Below are positions 50,232 through 58,954 of a stretch of DNA of 64,000 nucleotides, one piece after another (the stretch's first letter is position 1; each line of letters begins with the position of its first letter). The position numbers and the translations under genes are program-made. This DNA comes from Brevibacillus reuszeri (GTDB lineage Bacteria; Bacillota; Bacilli; Brevibacillales; Brevibacillaceae): positions 337,523-401,522 of the forward strand of contig NZ_BEXF01000004.1 of NCBI RefSeq assembly GCF_002897295.1, in the 5' to 3' direction. Below the pieces are notes generated by a model, which had not been told where the DNA came from, ran no database searches, and saw only the letters and a list, made by a program, of their open reading frames with translations.

Positions 50232-51119
50232 TTGAATACGTCCATAGAAAAACGATCAAAACGAGTGCGGCGAATTGCTTATGGTGAACACGCAGACCAG
50301 TTTGGGGACTTGAGGCTCCCGGACGGGGAAGGTCCACATCCTGTTGCTATCGTAATTCATGGAGGCTTCTGGAGAGCCAAGGTTAATTTGGACCACATGA
50401 ATAAGCTTGTTGAAGCTATTACCGATTTAGGGATAGCAACCTGGAATATTGAATACCGCCGGGTCGGTCAAACGGGCGGGGGATGGCCAGGAACATTTCT
50501 GGATAGTGCGCTCGCTGCAGATTTTGTTCGAACCCTCGCACAGACGTATCCGCTGGATGAAGACCGAATTTTCGCAATTGGACATTCTGCTGGTGGTCAT
50601 CTCGCGTTGTGGCTTGCCGGGCGACACAAGCTGCCGCAAGATAGTGTGTTGAAAAATTCGGACAAACACTTGCGTCTAAAAGGAGCGATAAGTCTTGCAG
50701 GTGTTTGCGATCTGGAACTGATGCACGACATTCATAAATTGAGGGAAAAGATCATGGCCATCAGTGAGAATCCTACATTTGATTTGATAGGGGGAATGCC
50801 AAAGGAGCTTCAGAGTCGCTATGAACAAGGCTCACCAATCGCCTTATTGCCATTTGGAATCCCGCTTGTACTTATTCATGGCGCGCTAGATATCAATGTA
50901 CCGATTGGGGTAAGTGAACAATTCGAAAAAGCTGCGATTGCCGCAGGCGACCAGGTTATTTTTTTGCCGCTTGCCAAAGCAGAACACTTTAAACTCATTG
51001 ATCCAATGGCAGATGAGTGGTCAGTGGTTAAAGCATCGATTCAACGTCTACTAAATGAAAATGGAGCTGATCAAAATGGGTACGAAAGAATTGAACCAAT
51101 TGCAAACGATCACCGTTAA
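50232..51119 (+). CDS. Alpha/beta hydrolase with HGGFW motif (kynurenine formamidase/N-acylanthranilate amidase-like)
   Basis: The 295-residue protein is taken from TTG 50232 behind GGGAGGTGA. It has an oxyanion-hole HGGFW, nucleophile GHSAGGHLALW, an Asp in GALDINVP and the catalytic His in KAEHFKLI. The HGG-x-W form is typical of kynurenine formamidases. In the quinaldine and alkylquinolone pathways the step after ring opening is hydrolysis of an N-acylanthranilate by such a hydrolase (Amq, AqdA). Next to the Hod-like gene, which overlaps its end by 44 bases, amide cleavage of an N-acylanthranilate is the best guess. Confidence 0.75.
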   Translation: MNTSIEKRSKRVRRIAYGEHADQFGDLRLPDGEGPHPVAIVIHGGFWRAKVNLDHMNKLVEAITDLGIATWNIEYRRVGQTGGGWPGTFLDSALAADFVRTLAQTYPLDEDRIFAIGHSAGGHLALWLAGRHKLPQDSVLKNSDKHLRLKGAISLAGVCDLELMHDIHKLREKIMAISENPTFDLIGGMPKELQSRYEQGSPIALLPFGIPLVLIHGALDINVPIGVSEQFEKAAIAAGDQVIFLPLAKAEHFKLIDPMADEWSVVKASIQRLLNENGADQNGYERIEPIANDHR

Positions 51120-51900
51120 CAATCATGAAATTACGTACGATATTCATGGCGACGCAGAAGGACCGGCAGTGTTATTGGTAAGCGGCTGGTGCCAGGATTA
51201 TCGGCTGTTTAACTACATTGTCGAGCCATTGGCTAAAAAGCATAAGGTCATTCGCATAAACTGGCGCGGACATAGCCATCCCGAGCGTCCTGTAGCTGAT
51301 TTTGGTCCGAGTGAACAGGCAGATGACGTTATTGCGGTGCTGGATGCGCTTGGCATTGATCAGATTGTTCCCGTTTCCACCTCACATGGCGGCTGGGCAA
51401 ACATCGAGTTGACTGAGCGGCTGGGTATTGCAAGGGTTCCACGCACCATTGTAATCGACTGGATCATGATCGAAGCGGGGGAAGCATTCATCAAAGACCT
51501 TCAGGAAATTCAGGACCCAGAGCGGTGGATGGCAGGACGCCAGAGCTTGTTTGATCATTGGCTCGGAATAAGCACAAACCGTGCGGTCATCGATCATTTG
51601 GACAAAGAAATGGCTAGCTTTGGTTTTGATATGTGGGCTCGTTCATGCCGTGTGATTGAAAGCGCATACAAAAAGTGGGGATCTCCACTTCAGCGTATGT
51701 CTGCACTTGAACAAAAACGTCCGATTATTCACATTTATTCACAAGCTCCTGTCGCTGGCTATGAAAACATGCAAGATAGCTTTATCGTGGAAAATCCTTG
51801 GTTTGGTTATCGATTCATCCAAGGGGAAACGCATTTCCCTACGCTGGAATCTCCTGACGCAGTAGTAAAGGAAATTAGTGAGTTTGTGTCTGCTGTTTAG
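51076..51900 (+). CDS. Cofactor-free 3-hydroxy-4(1H)-quinolone 2,4-dioxygenase (Hod/AqdC family)
   Basis: The 274-residue alpha/beta-hydrolase-fold enzyme matches Hod of Arthrobacter along its whole length. Shared blocks are GWCQDYRLFNY, NWRGH, DFGPSEQADD, SHGGW, VIDWIM, DPERW-x-G, LFDHWL, KWGSPLQRM, ENPWFGY and ETHFP. Hod-type enzymes need no metal or flavin: they cleave the heteroring of 3-hydroxy-4-quinolones, releasing CO and an N-acylanthranilate. Nucleophile Ser101, Asp126, Trp36 and the catalytic His (THFP) are kept. Hod His38 is Gln here and His100 is Thr. It starts inside the previous gene, so translation is coupled. Confidence 0.88.
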   Translation: MGTKELNQLQTITVNNHEITYDIHGDAEGPAVLLVSGWCQDYRLFNYIVEPLAKKHKVIRINWRGHSHPERPVADFGPSEQADDVIAVLDALGIDQIVPVSTSHGGWANIELTERLGIARVPRTIVIDWIMIEAGEAFIKDLQEIQDPERWMAGRQSLFDHWLGISTNRAVIDHLDKEMASFGFDMWARSCRVIESAYKKWGSPLQRMSALEQKRPIIHIYSQAPVAGYENMQDSFIVENPWFGYRFIQGETHFPTLESPDAVVKEISEFVSAV

Positions 51901-51957
51901 GTGTGATGCTTGACTGTGGTAGTGAATGTTTAAAAACAAGTAAGGGGAGATCAAACG

Positions 51958-53418
51958 ATGAGCATCAATCGCACCGTTGTCACCGGAGGGTATGTCATCA
52001 CGATGGATGACCAGCTCGGAGATTTGCCGAGTGGAGCAGTATTGATGGAAAATAATCGCATTGTTGCTGTAGCGGCCAATGCTGAGGAATTCGCTGGTGT
52101 TGATGCTCAAGTGATTGACGCTGATGGGGGAATCGTGCTTCCGGGGATGGTGGATAGTCATCGTCACACATGGATGTCGCTTTTGCGTTCAATCTCTGCG
52201 GATGAATCCTTGCCCGAATTTCTGGTGAACACCTTCTACGGGCTGGGGGCGCTGGTCAGGGCAGAGGATATCGGTGCTGCAACCATGGTAGGCGCACTGG
52301 AGGCAATCGATTCTGGCGTAACTACGATCATGGATTGCTGTGACTGCGTGAACAGTCCAGATCATGCCACTGCTGCTGTTGCTTCTCTGCAGGCATCTGG
52401 AATTCGCGGGGTTTATGCCTATGGGATGCAAGCCTATGATTTTCAGCCGCCTGCATTTACAGCACATGCGCAGCGGCTCAGGGATGCCGAGAGACTGCGG
52501 AAGGAAGCTTTCTCCAGTAACGATTCACGGCTGCGGATGGGGATGCTGTTGAGTGATTTCGGAACGATTCCTTTTTCCGAAACCGCTGCTGAAATACGGC
52601 TTTGCGGTGATTTGGATGTGCTCGTGGCATCACATACAGGGGCAGCCTCTACGTCCATTCTGCTGAAGGGATTGCGGGAGCTTAATGACCACAGTCTGCT
52701 CAGACCAGGTCATCTACATATCCATTGCAATGGGTTGACGTACCCGGAGTGGCAGCTTCTTGCAGCCAGCGGGGCGAAGGTGTCCATCTCACCTGAGACC
52801 GAAATGCAGATGGGGATGGGCTTTCCACCATTCCGGGCATGTCTTGAGTACGGGATCACTCCGTCGTTTAGCACGGACATCGTCTGTGTCGGCTCCGGCG
52901 ATCTCTTTTCTCAAATGCGTCTTGGATTGCAGTTCCAGCGCTGCATCGATAATGACTGTGTTCATAAAAAAGGACACATGCCAACCCGGATTGACCTGGG
53001 TGTACGAGACGCACTGAAATGGGCAACGCATGGTGGGGCCGAAGCGCTTGGACTTGGTTCAGAAATCGGCTCGTTGACACCTGGCAAAAAGGCAGATATT
53101 ATTGTCGTTTCTCAGAAGCGGGCATTTGTTCCGTCCAGCTATCCAGCTGGTTCAGTCGTCCTGCAGACTACGGCAGCGGACGTGGATACGGTGATCGTAG
53201 ATGGAATCATACGGAAACGCAATGGAAAGCTGGTTGGTTACGATTTGCTCACTGTGCGTGCTCGTGCTTTGGCAGCACTAGAACGCATCCAAACAGCTGC
53301 AGCTTCTCTGCAACGAAAAAGTCCGGAAGAGGTTGGGCATTGGTTTTACACGGGTGAACGTATGGCGGGCGTAAACTTTGCTGGCGCTTACGCCTCTGGA
53401 GTGCCAGTCGGGAAGTAA
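51958..53418 (+). CDS. Amidohydrolase (TRZ/ATZ, chlorohydrolase family)
   Basis: The 486-residue cytosolic protein has the zinc-site motifs DSHRHTWMSLL (HxH, about 68), a His in LHIHCNGLTYPE, and the Asp in FSTDIVCVG. It ends in the family form ALGLGSEIGSLTPGKKADIIVV. Family members hydrolyse C-N, C-Cl or imine bonds in N-heterocycles or deaminate them. It lies between the Hod-like and hydroxylase genes. Its step is unknown: hydrolysis of a quinoline or a ring-cleavage product are options. AAGGGGAG precedes the ATG. Confidence 0.8.
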   Translation: MSINRTVVTGGYVITMDDQLGDLPSGAVLMENNRIVAVAANAEEFAGVDAQVIDADGGIVLPGMVDSHRHTWMSLLRSISADESLPEFLVNTFYGLGALVRAEDIGAATMVGALEAIDSGVTTIMDCCDCVNSPDHATAAVASLQASGIRGVYAYGMQAYDFQPPAFTAHAQRLRDAERLRKEAFSSNDSRLRMGMLLSDFGTIPFSETAAEIRLCGDLDVLVASHTGAASTSILLKGLRELNDHSLLRPGHLHIHCNGLTYPEWQLLAASGAKVSISPETEMQMGMGFPPFRACLEYGITPSFSTDIVCVGSGDLFSQMRLGLQFQRCIDNDCVHKKGHMPTRIDLGVRDALKWATHGGAEALGLGSEIGSLTPGKKADIIVVSQKRAFVPSSYPAGSVVLQTTAADVDTVIVDGIIRKRNGKLVGYDLLTVRARALAALERIQTAAASLQRKSPEEVGHWFYTGERMAGVNFAGAYASGVPVGK

Positions 53419-53579
53419 GAACGCACAGTAGTCGTGTCGATTTGAAAAACATTGTTTCTTTGAGATGTTCACCCGTGGTCTTTGGCTATCGGGTGAACAC
53501 CCACACGCAATAGAAGAGAAAGACGTTCAATCCAGGGTATCGAATGTGCTTTTTAGAAGAAAAAGGGGGAGCATGAAAG

Positions 53580-54755
53580 ATGGAAGCACAAGCAGCAAAA
53601 CGAATGACGCATAGTGAAGCGATGGATAGAGTGAAGGCATTGGCCACCAAAATTAGTGGACGAAATAGAATGGGAGAAGTACTCCGCCGCCAGCCGGATG
53701 AAACGATTCAAGATGTGATCGATTCCGGCCTTGCCACAATTTTAAAGCCAGCGCGCTTCGGTGGTCATGAATTGAATTTGGACGCACTAGTTGATACGAC
53801 GATAGAAGTCGCAAAGGTAAACCCTGCGGCAGGCTGGTGCTATACGTTTATCCTGGTTCATCAGTGGATGCTGGCGGCATGGCCGGAACAAGCGCAACAG
53901 GAGGTTTGGGCAGACAATCCAAACGCAAACATCGCTACTGCATTCGCTCCACCGAGAAATGAAAAAGTCGTTCGTGTTGAAGGCGGGTACCAGCTAAGCG
54001 GCGAGTGGTCTTTTTCATCGGGAATTGATCATTCGGAATGGGTAATGGCATCTAGCACGCAGCAAATTTTTGAGGAAGCGAAAGGGCCTGAGAGATACAT
54101 GTTCCTCGTCCCAAGAAGCGACTATCAAATCGTCGACAATTGGGAGGTTGCTGGATTAAAAGCTAGCGGGAGTAACGGATTTGAAATGACGGATGTCTTT
54201 ATCCCTGATCATCGAATCATTAGCTTGAGCAAGTGGGCGGAGGATGGAGTGAGCCCTGGCATGTCCGTTCATACTGGTGTACAGTATCATGTTCCACTTT
54301 TTTGTGCGTTGCCGACATGTCTGACTTCAACCATTGTTGGGGCTACGATTGGTGCTTACGAGACCTATACAAAATCCATCCGGGAAAGAATGTCTAAAAA
54401 TTCAAAAAATGACACTGTGAAGCTAACCCATCTCATGCAAAGAGTCACAGAAATCTCAGCACAGCTCGATGCTGTCGAAGGACTGCTCAGAAAGGCGCTT
54501 GACGTTATTCGCCCCGGTGGCCAATTCGATCAGGGGCAGCGTGACAGGCTGCATCGGAACTATTCCTACATTGCCCGGACCTGTAGTCGTCTAGTGGAAG
54601 AAATGTTTCAGTTTAGCGGTTCGGCTGCGATTTATGATTGGAACCCGATGCAAGTGTATTGGAGAGACGTCAAGGTCATGTCCATGCATGGATATTTGAA
54701 CTTTGATTCCGCGATTGAAGTGTTTGGTTCGTATGAGCTCGGCATCAAAGAGTAA
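53580..54755 (+). CDS. Acyl-CoA dehydrogenase-fold flavin-dependent monooxygenase (oxygenase component)
   Basis: The 391-residue protein has the fold of HpaH/DszC-type two-component monooxygenases: NPAAGWCYTFILVHQWMLAA, GGYQLSGEWSFSSGIDHSEW, VAGLKASGSNGFEMTDVFIPDH and a helical C-terminal domain with FQFSGSAAIYD. These enzymes use reduced flavin from a partner reductase to hydroxylate aromatics. The flavin reductase gene follows 43 bases later. In this setting, anthranilate 3-hydroxylation to feed 3-hydroxyanthranilate dioxygenase is the favoured guess. GGGGGAG precedes the ATG. Confidence 0.78.
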   Translation: MEAQAAKRMTHSEAMDRVKALATKISGRNRMGEVLRRQPDETIQDVIDSGLATILKPARFGGHELNLDALVDTTIEVAKVNPAAGWCYTFILVHQWMLAAWPEQAQQEVWADNPNANIATAFAPPRNEKVVRVEGGYQLSGEWSFSSGIDHSEWVMASSTQQIFEEAKGPERYMFLVPRSDYQIVDNWEVAGLKASGSNGFEMTDVFIPDHRIISLSKWAEDGVSPGMSVHTGVQYHVPLFCALPTCLTSTIVGATIGAYETYTKSIRERMSKNSKNDTVKLTHLMQRVTEISAQLDAVEGLLRKALDVIRPGGQFDQGQRDRLHRNYSYIARTCSRLVEEMFQFSGSAAIYDWNPMQVYWRDVKVMSMHGYLNFDSAIEVFGSYELGIKE

Positions 54756-54798
54756 GCCTGCTCTTCAGGCTTAGTTTCTACGAGGAGGGAATGAAAAA

Positions 54799-55365
54799 GT
54801 GAAGCTGCTCGGCATATCCGGTACCATCATTGGTGCAAAGACTAGCATTATCGTAAATAAAGTTTTGGAAGAGGCGAAGCAGGCTGCGCCTGAAATTGAA
54901 GTTGAATTGCTCGATTTGCGTAACTACCAAATTTCCATGTGTGACGGAAGAGATCCATCGATTTATCCGGATGATACGAAAAAGGTGATCGACATCGTAT
55001 CTTCGGCAGACTTTTATGTGATTGGAACTCCTATTTTCCAGGGCTCTATGACGGGAGCGCTTAAAAACTTGCTTGATCACATCCATCCCCAGGCATTGCG
55101 CAATAAGGTAATAGGGTTTGTTGCTAATGGGGGAACCTATCAGCATTTTCTGGTGGTTGAAAATCAGTTGAAGCCAATTGCGGGTTATTTCCGGGCATAT
55201 GTGGCTCCTGGATACGTCTATGCCCATACTGACCATTTCAATCAGCAAAATGAAATCCAGGATCAAGAAGTGTTAACAAGAATTACGAGCTTGGCTAAAG
55301 AGGTCGTGCAGATGCAATTCGCGCTCAAAACTGCAAAGAACGCGTCTGATATAGTTCGTTCATAG
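54799..55365 (+). CDS. NAD(P)H-dependent FMN/FAD reductase
   Basis: The 188-residue flavodoxin-fold protein starts at GTG 54799 behind GAGGAGG. It has LLGISGTIIGAKTSIIVNKV, LLDLRNYQI, YVIGTPIFQGSMTGALKNLLDHI and VANGGTYQHFLVVENQLKP, the NADPH-dependent FMN reductase pattern. It should supply reduced flavin to the monooxygenase encoded just upstream. Confidence 0.85.
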   Translation: MKLLGISGTIIGAKTSIIVNKVLEEAKQAAPEIEVELLDLRNYQISMCDGRDPSIYPDDTKKVIDIVSSADFYVIGTPIFQGSMTGALKNLLDHIHPQALRNKVIGFVANGGTYQHFLVVENQLKPIAGYFRAYVAPGYVYAHTDHFNQQNEIQDQEVLTRITSLAKEVVQMQFALKTAKNASDIVRS

Positions 55366-55415
55366 GAAAAGTATGCAGATAACCAAACGGCAGAAAATGA
55401 CAGGGGGTAAGCAGC

Positions 55416-56543
55416 GTGAGTAAGAAAACGGTTGTCATCGCTGGTGCAGGATTATCGGGATTAACACTGGGAACAGCTCTGGCACTGAGGGGCTGGGACG
55501 TACAAATTTTAGAAAGATCCGCAGAGCTCAGAGAAATCGGGGCAGGTCTTTATACGTGGGAAAATGGGCTGCGGGTGCTAGAAGCAATCGGTGTATATGA
55601 AGAAGCTTGCAAGCAGGTCGAATTCATTACCCAGTTAGATATGATCGATGAAAACCAAGAGCTCATTCATTCTACTCCGTTTTCGAATGCGAATCGATTC
55701 TGCATTATTCCTCGCAAGGATGTCCACAGCGCTTTGGTTCGAGCAGCACAGAAGGCAGGGGTACAGCTTGAAACGAGTGCGCGGGCCGTATGTGTGGACC
55801 CATCCGGAAGCATCAGCTTGGAAAATGGAAAAACGATAAAGGCCGATCTCGTCATTGGAGCAGACGGCGTTTACTCGAATGTACGAAATGCACTAAACAT
55901 CGAGCACACCGTTGAAAAGATGAACAACGGCGCGCTGAGAGCCATGATCCCAAGAATCGAAGCTGACAGAAAAGGACTGGCGATGGAGCATTGGTCAGGC
56001 TATCGCCGGATAGGGATTTCCCCTTCTACAGCGGAGTATATGTATGTGTATTTAACGGCTTCCTCCGATGACGAGGAGGGGCTTTCCGATCCGATGAATA
56101 AAGACGCATGGCTTGCTTCATTTCCTCATTTGGAATCAGTCATTAACCGAATCACACAGACAAGATTAGACCGTCATTTCTATTATATTTATCTGAAGTC
56201 ATGGTCAAAAGGTAGAGTGGCGCTGCTTGGCGATGCTGCACATGGAATGGAGCCTAATCTGGGGCAAGGGGCAGGGGTAAGTATTACGAGTGCGCTGGAA
56301 TTAGCGAAGCAGCTGGACAAGTTCGACATCGCTACAGCACTCAAAGGCTGGGAGACTGTCATGAGACCGACTGTCGAAAAAACTCAGCTTTGGTCTAGAA
56401 TATATGGCGCAGCCGCAGCACAATGGCCAAAGGAATTACTGGGCGTACGCTCCGAGGTTATTCGCAAAACACTGGGCTCCGAGCAAGTTGATTTGATGAT
56501 GAGTACAGCAGCTAGGCATATTACAGGTGCCGTCTACGCGTAA
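55416..56543 (+). CDS. FAD-dependent aromatic hydroxylase (class A monooxygenase)
   Basis: The 375-residue protein has the Rossmann motif VVIAGAGLSGLTLGTALALRG (about 5-25), the DG motif VIGADGVYSNVR (about 150) and the GD motif ALLGDAAHGMEPNLGQGAG (about 275). This is the arrangement of salicylate-hydroxylase-like enzymes. Enzymes of this class (AqdB, PqsH, the oxoquinaldine 3-monooxygenase) hydroxylate 4-quinolones at C3, giving the substrate of Hod/AqdC. That role fits here. It starts at GTG behind AGGGGG. Confidence 0.82.
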   Translation: MSKKTVVIAGAGLSGLTLGTALALRGWDVQILERSAELREIGAGLYTWENGLRVLEAIGVYEEACKQVEFITQLDMIDENQELIHSTPFSNANRFCIIPRKDVHSALVRAAQKAGVQLETSARAVCVDPSGSISLENGKTIKADLVIGADGVYSNVRNALNIEHTVEKMNNGALRAMIPRIEADRKGLAMEHWSGYRRIGISPSTAEYMYVYLTASSDDEEGLSDPMNKDAWLASFPHLESVINRITQTRLDRHFYYIYLKSWSKGRVALLGDAAHGMEPNLGQGAGVSITSALELAKQLDKFDIATALKGWETVMRPTVEKTQLWSRIYGAAAAQWPKELLGVRSEVIRKTLGSEQVDLMMSTAARHITGAVYA

Positions 56544-56580
56544 TGATCCATGCCAACCATGATCAGGAGGGGAATCGCAG

Positions 56581-57582
56581 ATGAAAAAAGTCAGGCTAGG
56601 TGTGTATTCTGCTATCTTGTCATTTGCCATGACACTGACCGGAGCTTTGTCACCATCTATCATGTACGCCAATGATAATCCCGCAATAGAGGGAAACAAG
56701 GAAGCGGATATGAAAGTAACCCTGCTTGGCACGGGTTCACCGCTATTGAGTATGGAGCGTTTCGGTACGTCTACCTTGATTGAGGCAGGAAGTGAAAAAC
56801 TGCTGTTTGACGCGGGAAGAGGTGCAGCCCTGCGTTTAAATCAGATCAACGTTTTGCCAGGGGAGATCAATAAGCTGTTCATCACGCATCTCCACTCCGA
56901 TCATTTGATCGGGATACCGGATATTTGGCTCACCGGCACGTTAACGACTACAGGTCATCGGTCAACAGAATTCGAAGTTTGGGGACCTACTGGCACGAAG
57001 CAGATGATGGAGGATTTGAAAAAGGCTTTCAAACCCGATATTGATACCCGGATCGAAAATGGTTATATCGTCCCGACAGGTGCTGAAACGATTGGTCATG
57101 ATATTGAGCCCGGGGTTGTTTATGAAAAGAATGGAGTCCAGGTGATCGCTTTTCTCGTGGATCACGATATTGACCCGGCATATGGGTACCGGATTAATTA
57201 CAAGGGACGCTCGGTCGTTATCTCTGGTGATACGTCGTACAACGAAAATATCATCAAGTATGGGAAAGGAGTAGACCTATTGATCCACGAGGTCATAGCT
57301 GCAAGGCCAGAGGATTTGAAAAAAATAAAAGCTTTCAACAAAATTGTATCGATTCATACGACACCTGAGCAAGCGGGAAAAGTATTTCAACTGACAAGGC
57401 CAAAGCTCGCCGTTTACACTCATATCGTTTTGCTTGGGGACTTGAGTGAGCCCGAGGCCAATCTCCTTTACAGAACGCAGTCAGTCTATGATGGAAATGT
57501 GATCGTTGGCAATGACCTCATGACATTTGAAATTGGCAAAAATGTAACAGCGAAGCAGCTGAAGTATACATGGATTCCGTAG
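56581..57582 (+). CDS. Exported metallo-beta-lactamase fold hydrolase
   Basis: The 333-residue protein has an N-terminal signal peptide (hydrophobic core ILSFAMTLTGAL, cleavage near YANDN). The MBL domain has ITHLHSDHLIG (about 100), VISGDTSYNENI (about 218) and SIHTTPEQAGKVF. The layout resembles RNase Z-type MBL enzymes and arylsulfatases/lactonases. Being exported, it may act on a precursor outside the cell. GGAGGGGAATCGC precedes the ATG. It is probably in the same operon as the monooxygenase. Confidence 0.8.
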   Translation: MKKVRLGVYSAILSFAMTLTGALSPSIMYANDNPAIEGNKEADMKVTLLGTGSPLLSMERFGTSTLIEAGSEKLLFDAGRGAALRLNQINVLPGEINKLFITHLHSDHLIGIPDIWLTGTLTTTGHRSTEFEVWGPTGTKQMMEDLKKAFKPDIDTRIENGYIVPTGAETIGHDIEPGVVYEKNGVQVIAFLVDHDIDPAYGYRINYKGRSVVISGDTSYNENIIKYGKGVDLLIHEVIAARPEDLKKIKAFNKIVSIHTTPEQAGKVFQLTRPKLAVYTHIVLLGDLSEPEANLLYRTQSVYDGNVIVGNDLMTFEIGKNVTAKQLKYTWIP

Positions 57583-57651
57583 CGAGGAGAATGCTTTGAA
57601 GCAATATAAGAATGTGAACTGCTTAAATCCAGTGAAGGTGGGCGGTTATTC

Positions 57652-58638
57652 ATGAACGATCAATTAAAAGGGATCATCATCGTTCTGGCTGCGGCGGCAC
57701 TATTTTCTACGCTTGGTGTTTTAACCAATGTAGCGTTTGAATCTGGTATGAGCCCTGTCGCATTTGCTGCGTGGCGTGAAACCTTTGGAGCATTAGCCAT
57801 GATCATTCTTCTACTCTTTGGTGTTGGGCGGCCTGCACTTCAGGACCGAGTTCCGTTTTCGCAGATTCCGAAAACACAGCTGCGTAACCTGTGCATTGGC
57901 GCACTGGCATTTATGAGGTATAGTCTCGCCATCTTTTACGCATTCGTTCACTTGACGGTGGCACTCGCCTATTTGCTCTTCTACATCAATCCGGCAATCG
58001 TCACCTTGATCAGTTCAATCACCGGTCGTGAAAAATTGACCAAAGCGAAATTCATCGCGCTGCTACTTGCCTTAGGGGGCAGCACGATGGCTATTTTGGG
58101 GCAAATGACTGGTGAGGCAGTTCGGTTTGACTGGATCGGAATTGTTCTGGCACTGGTGGCAGCAGTAGGCATGTCTGTGTATATTTTAGTTGGGCGAAGC
58201 GGTTACTCCAGTGTGCCGGCATCTTATGCGACTACGATCTTTCTGATCGCAGGTGCGCTCGCTTTTGCTATCATTGGCTTTTCGTTCGGAGACAAAGATG
58301 CTATCTTGCTGCCATTTCAGGATGCTTCTCATTGGCCGCTGCTGATGTTTGCAGGTGTCATTGCGGCTGCGATCCCTACCATGATGCTCTTGACCGGGAT
58401 TCGAATGATCGGGGCTACGAGGTCATCCATGCTGCAAATCTTTGAGCCAGTTGTCGGTTCGGTTCTTGCCGCAATTTTTTTGGCACAGCAGCTGTATTTC
58501 ATTCAAATCGTTGGTGGTGTCCTCATTCTATGTGCGGCATATATTTTGCAACGTTCACCAGAGCCAGCGGCAGGTGCAGCTGAAGAGAGTGCAGTAGATT
58601 TGCCAGCCTCAAATCCACCAATTGTCACGAAGTCATAG
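57652..58638 (+). CDS. EamA/DMT family transporter
   Basis: The 328-residue protein has ten hydrophobic helices in two EamA repeats, beginning IIIVLAAAALFSTLGVLTNVA and later MLLTGIRMIGATRSSMLQIFEPV. The second repeat carries the LEPVVA-like motif as FEPVVG. DMT proteins export or import metabolites. As the last gene of the cluster it may move a substrate or product of the aromatic pathway. Confidence 0.85.
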   Translation: MNDQLKGIIIVLAAAALFSTLGVLTNVAFESGMSPVAFAAWRETFGALAMIILLLFGVGRPALQDRVPFSQIPKTQLRNLCIGALAFMRYSLAIFYAFVHLTVALAYLLFYINPAIVTLISSITGREKLTKAKFIALLLALGGSTMAILGQMTGEAVRFDWIGIVLALVAAVGMSVYILVGRSGYSSVPASYATTIFLIAGALAFAIIGFSFGDKDAILLPFQDASHWPLLMFAGVIAAAIPTMMLLTGIRMIGATRSSMLQIFEPVVGSVLAAIFLAQQLYFIQIVGGVLILCAAYILQRSPEPAAGAAEESAVDLPASNPPIVTKS

Positions 58639-58684
58639 AGATAGTTCCAAAGAGAGAAACTGCAATTTGAAATCGGAAGAACGT

Positions 58685-58720
58685 TGCCCCCGTGCCACTT
58701 AAGGAGTGAAGCGGGGGCAT
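58685..58720. terminator. Terminator-like hairpin after the transporter gene
   Basis: TGCCCCCG (58685-58692) pairs with CGGGGGCA (58712-58719). There is no T run on either side, so it may act as a weak bidirectional terminator. Confidence 0.45.
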
Positions 58721-58739
58721 TGCTGTGTACTAGTTTTCC

Positions 58740-58898
58740 TCAATCCTCTGGAGTCCGGTCAACAAAAAGTCTTGTAACAGAGGTGTAATCACCTTTTTCT
58801 ATCTCCTGTTCGCTCGCTTTTTCTTCAAGCGGGTCATGACCGTACATACTAGGGGCAACCGTTGGCTCGTCATTCGGAGCTGTTTGCTTCTTGTCCAT
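58740..58898 (-). CDS. Small acidic protein (52 aa)
   Basis: ATG at 58898 is preceded by AAAGGTGGTGG. The peptide starts MDKKQTAPNDEPTVAPSMYG and ends RLFVDRTPED. It is highly charged and Glu-rich (DPLEEKASEQEIEKGD), probably unstructured and cytosolic. I do not recognise a family. Confidence 0.65.
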   Translation of the reverse strand: MDKKQTAPNDEPTVAPSMYGHDPLEEKASEQEIEKGDYTSVTRLFVDRTPED

Positions 58899-58954
58899 AA
58901 ATATCCACCACCTTTTACTAGTAGCGTGTGAAGGAATGGACGTCCTTATGCTTC

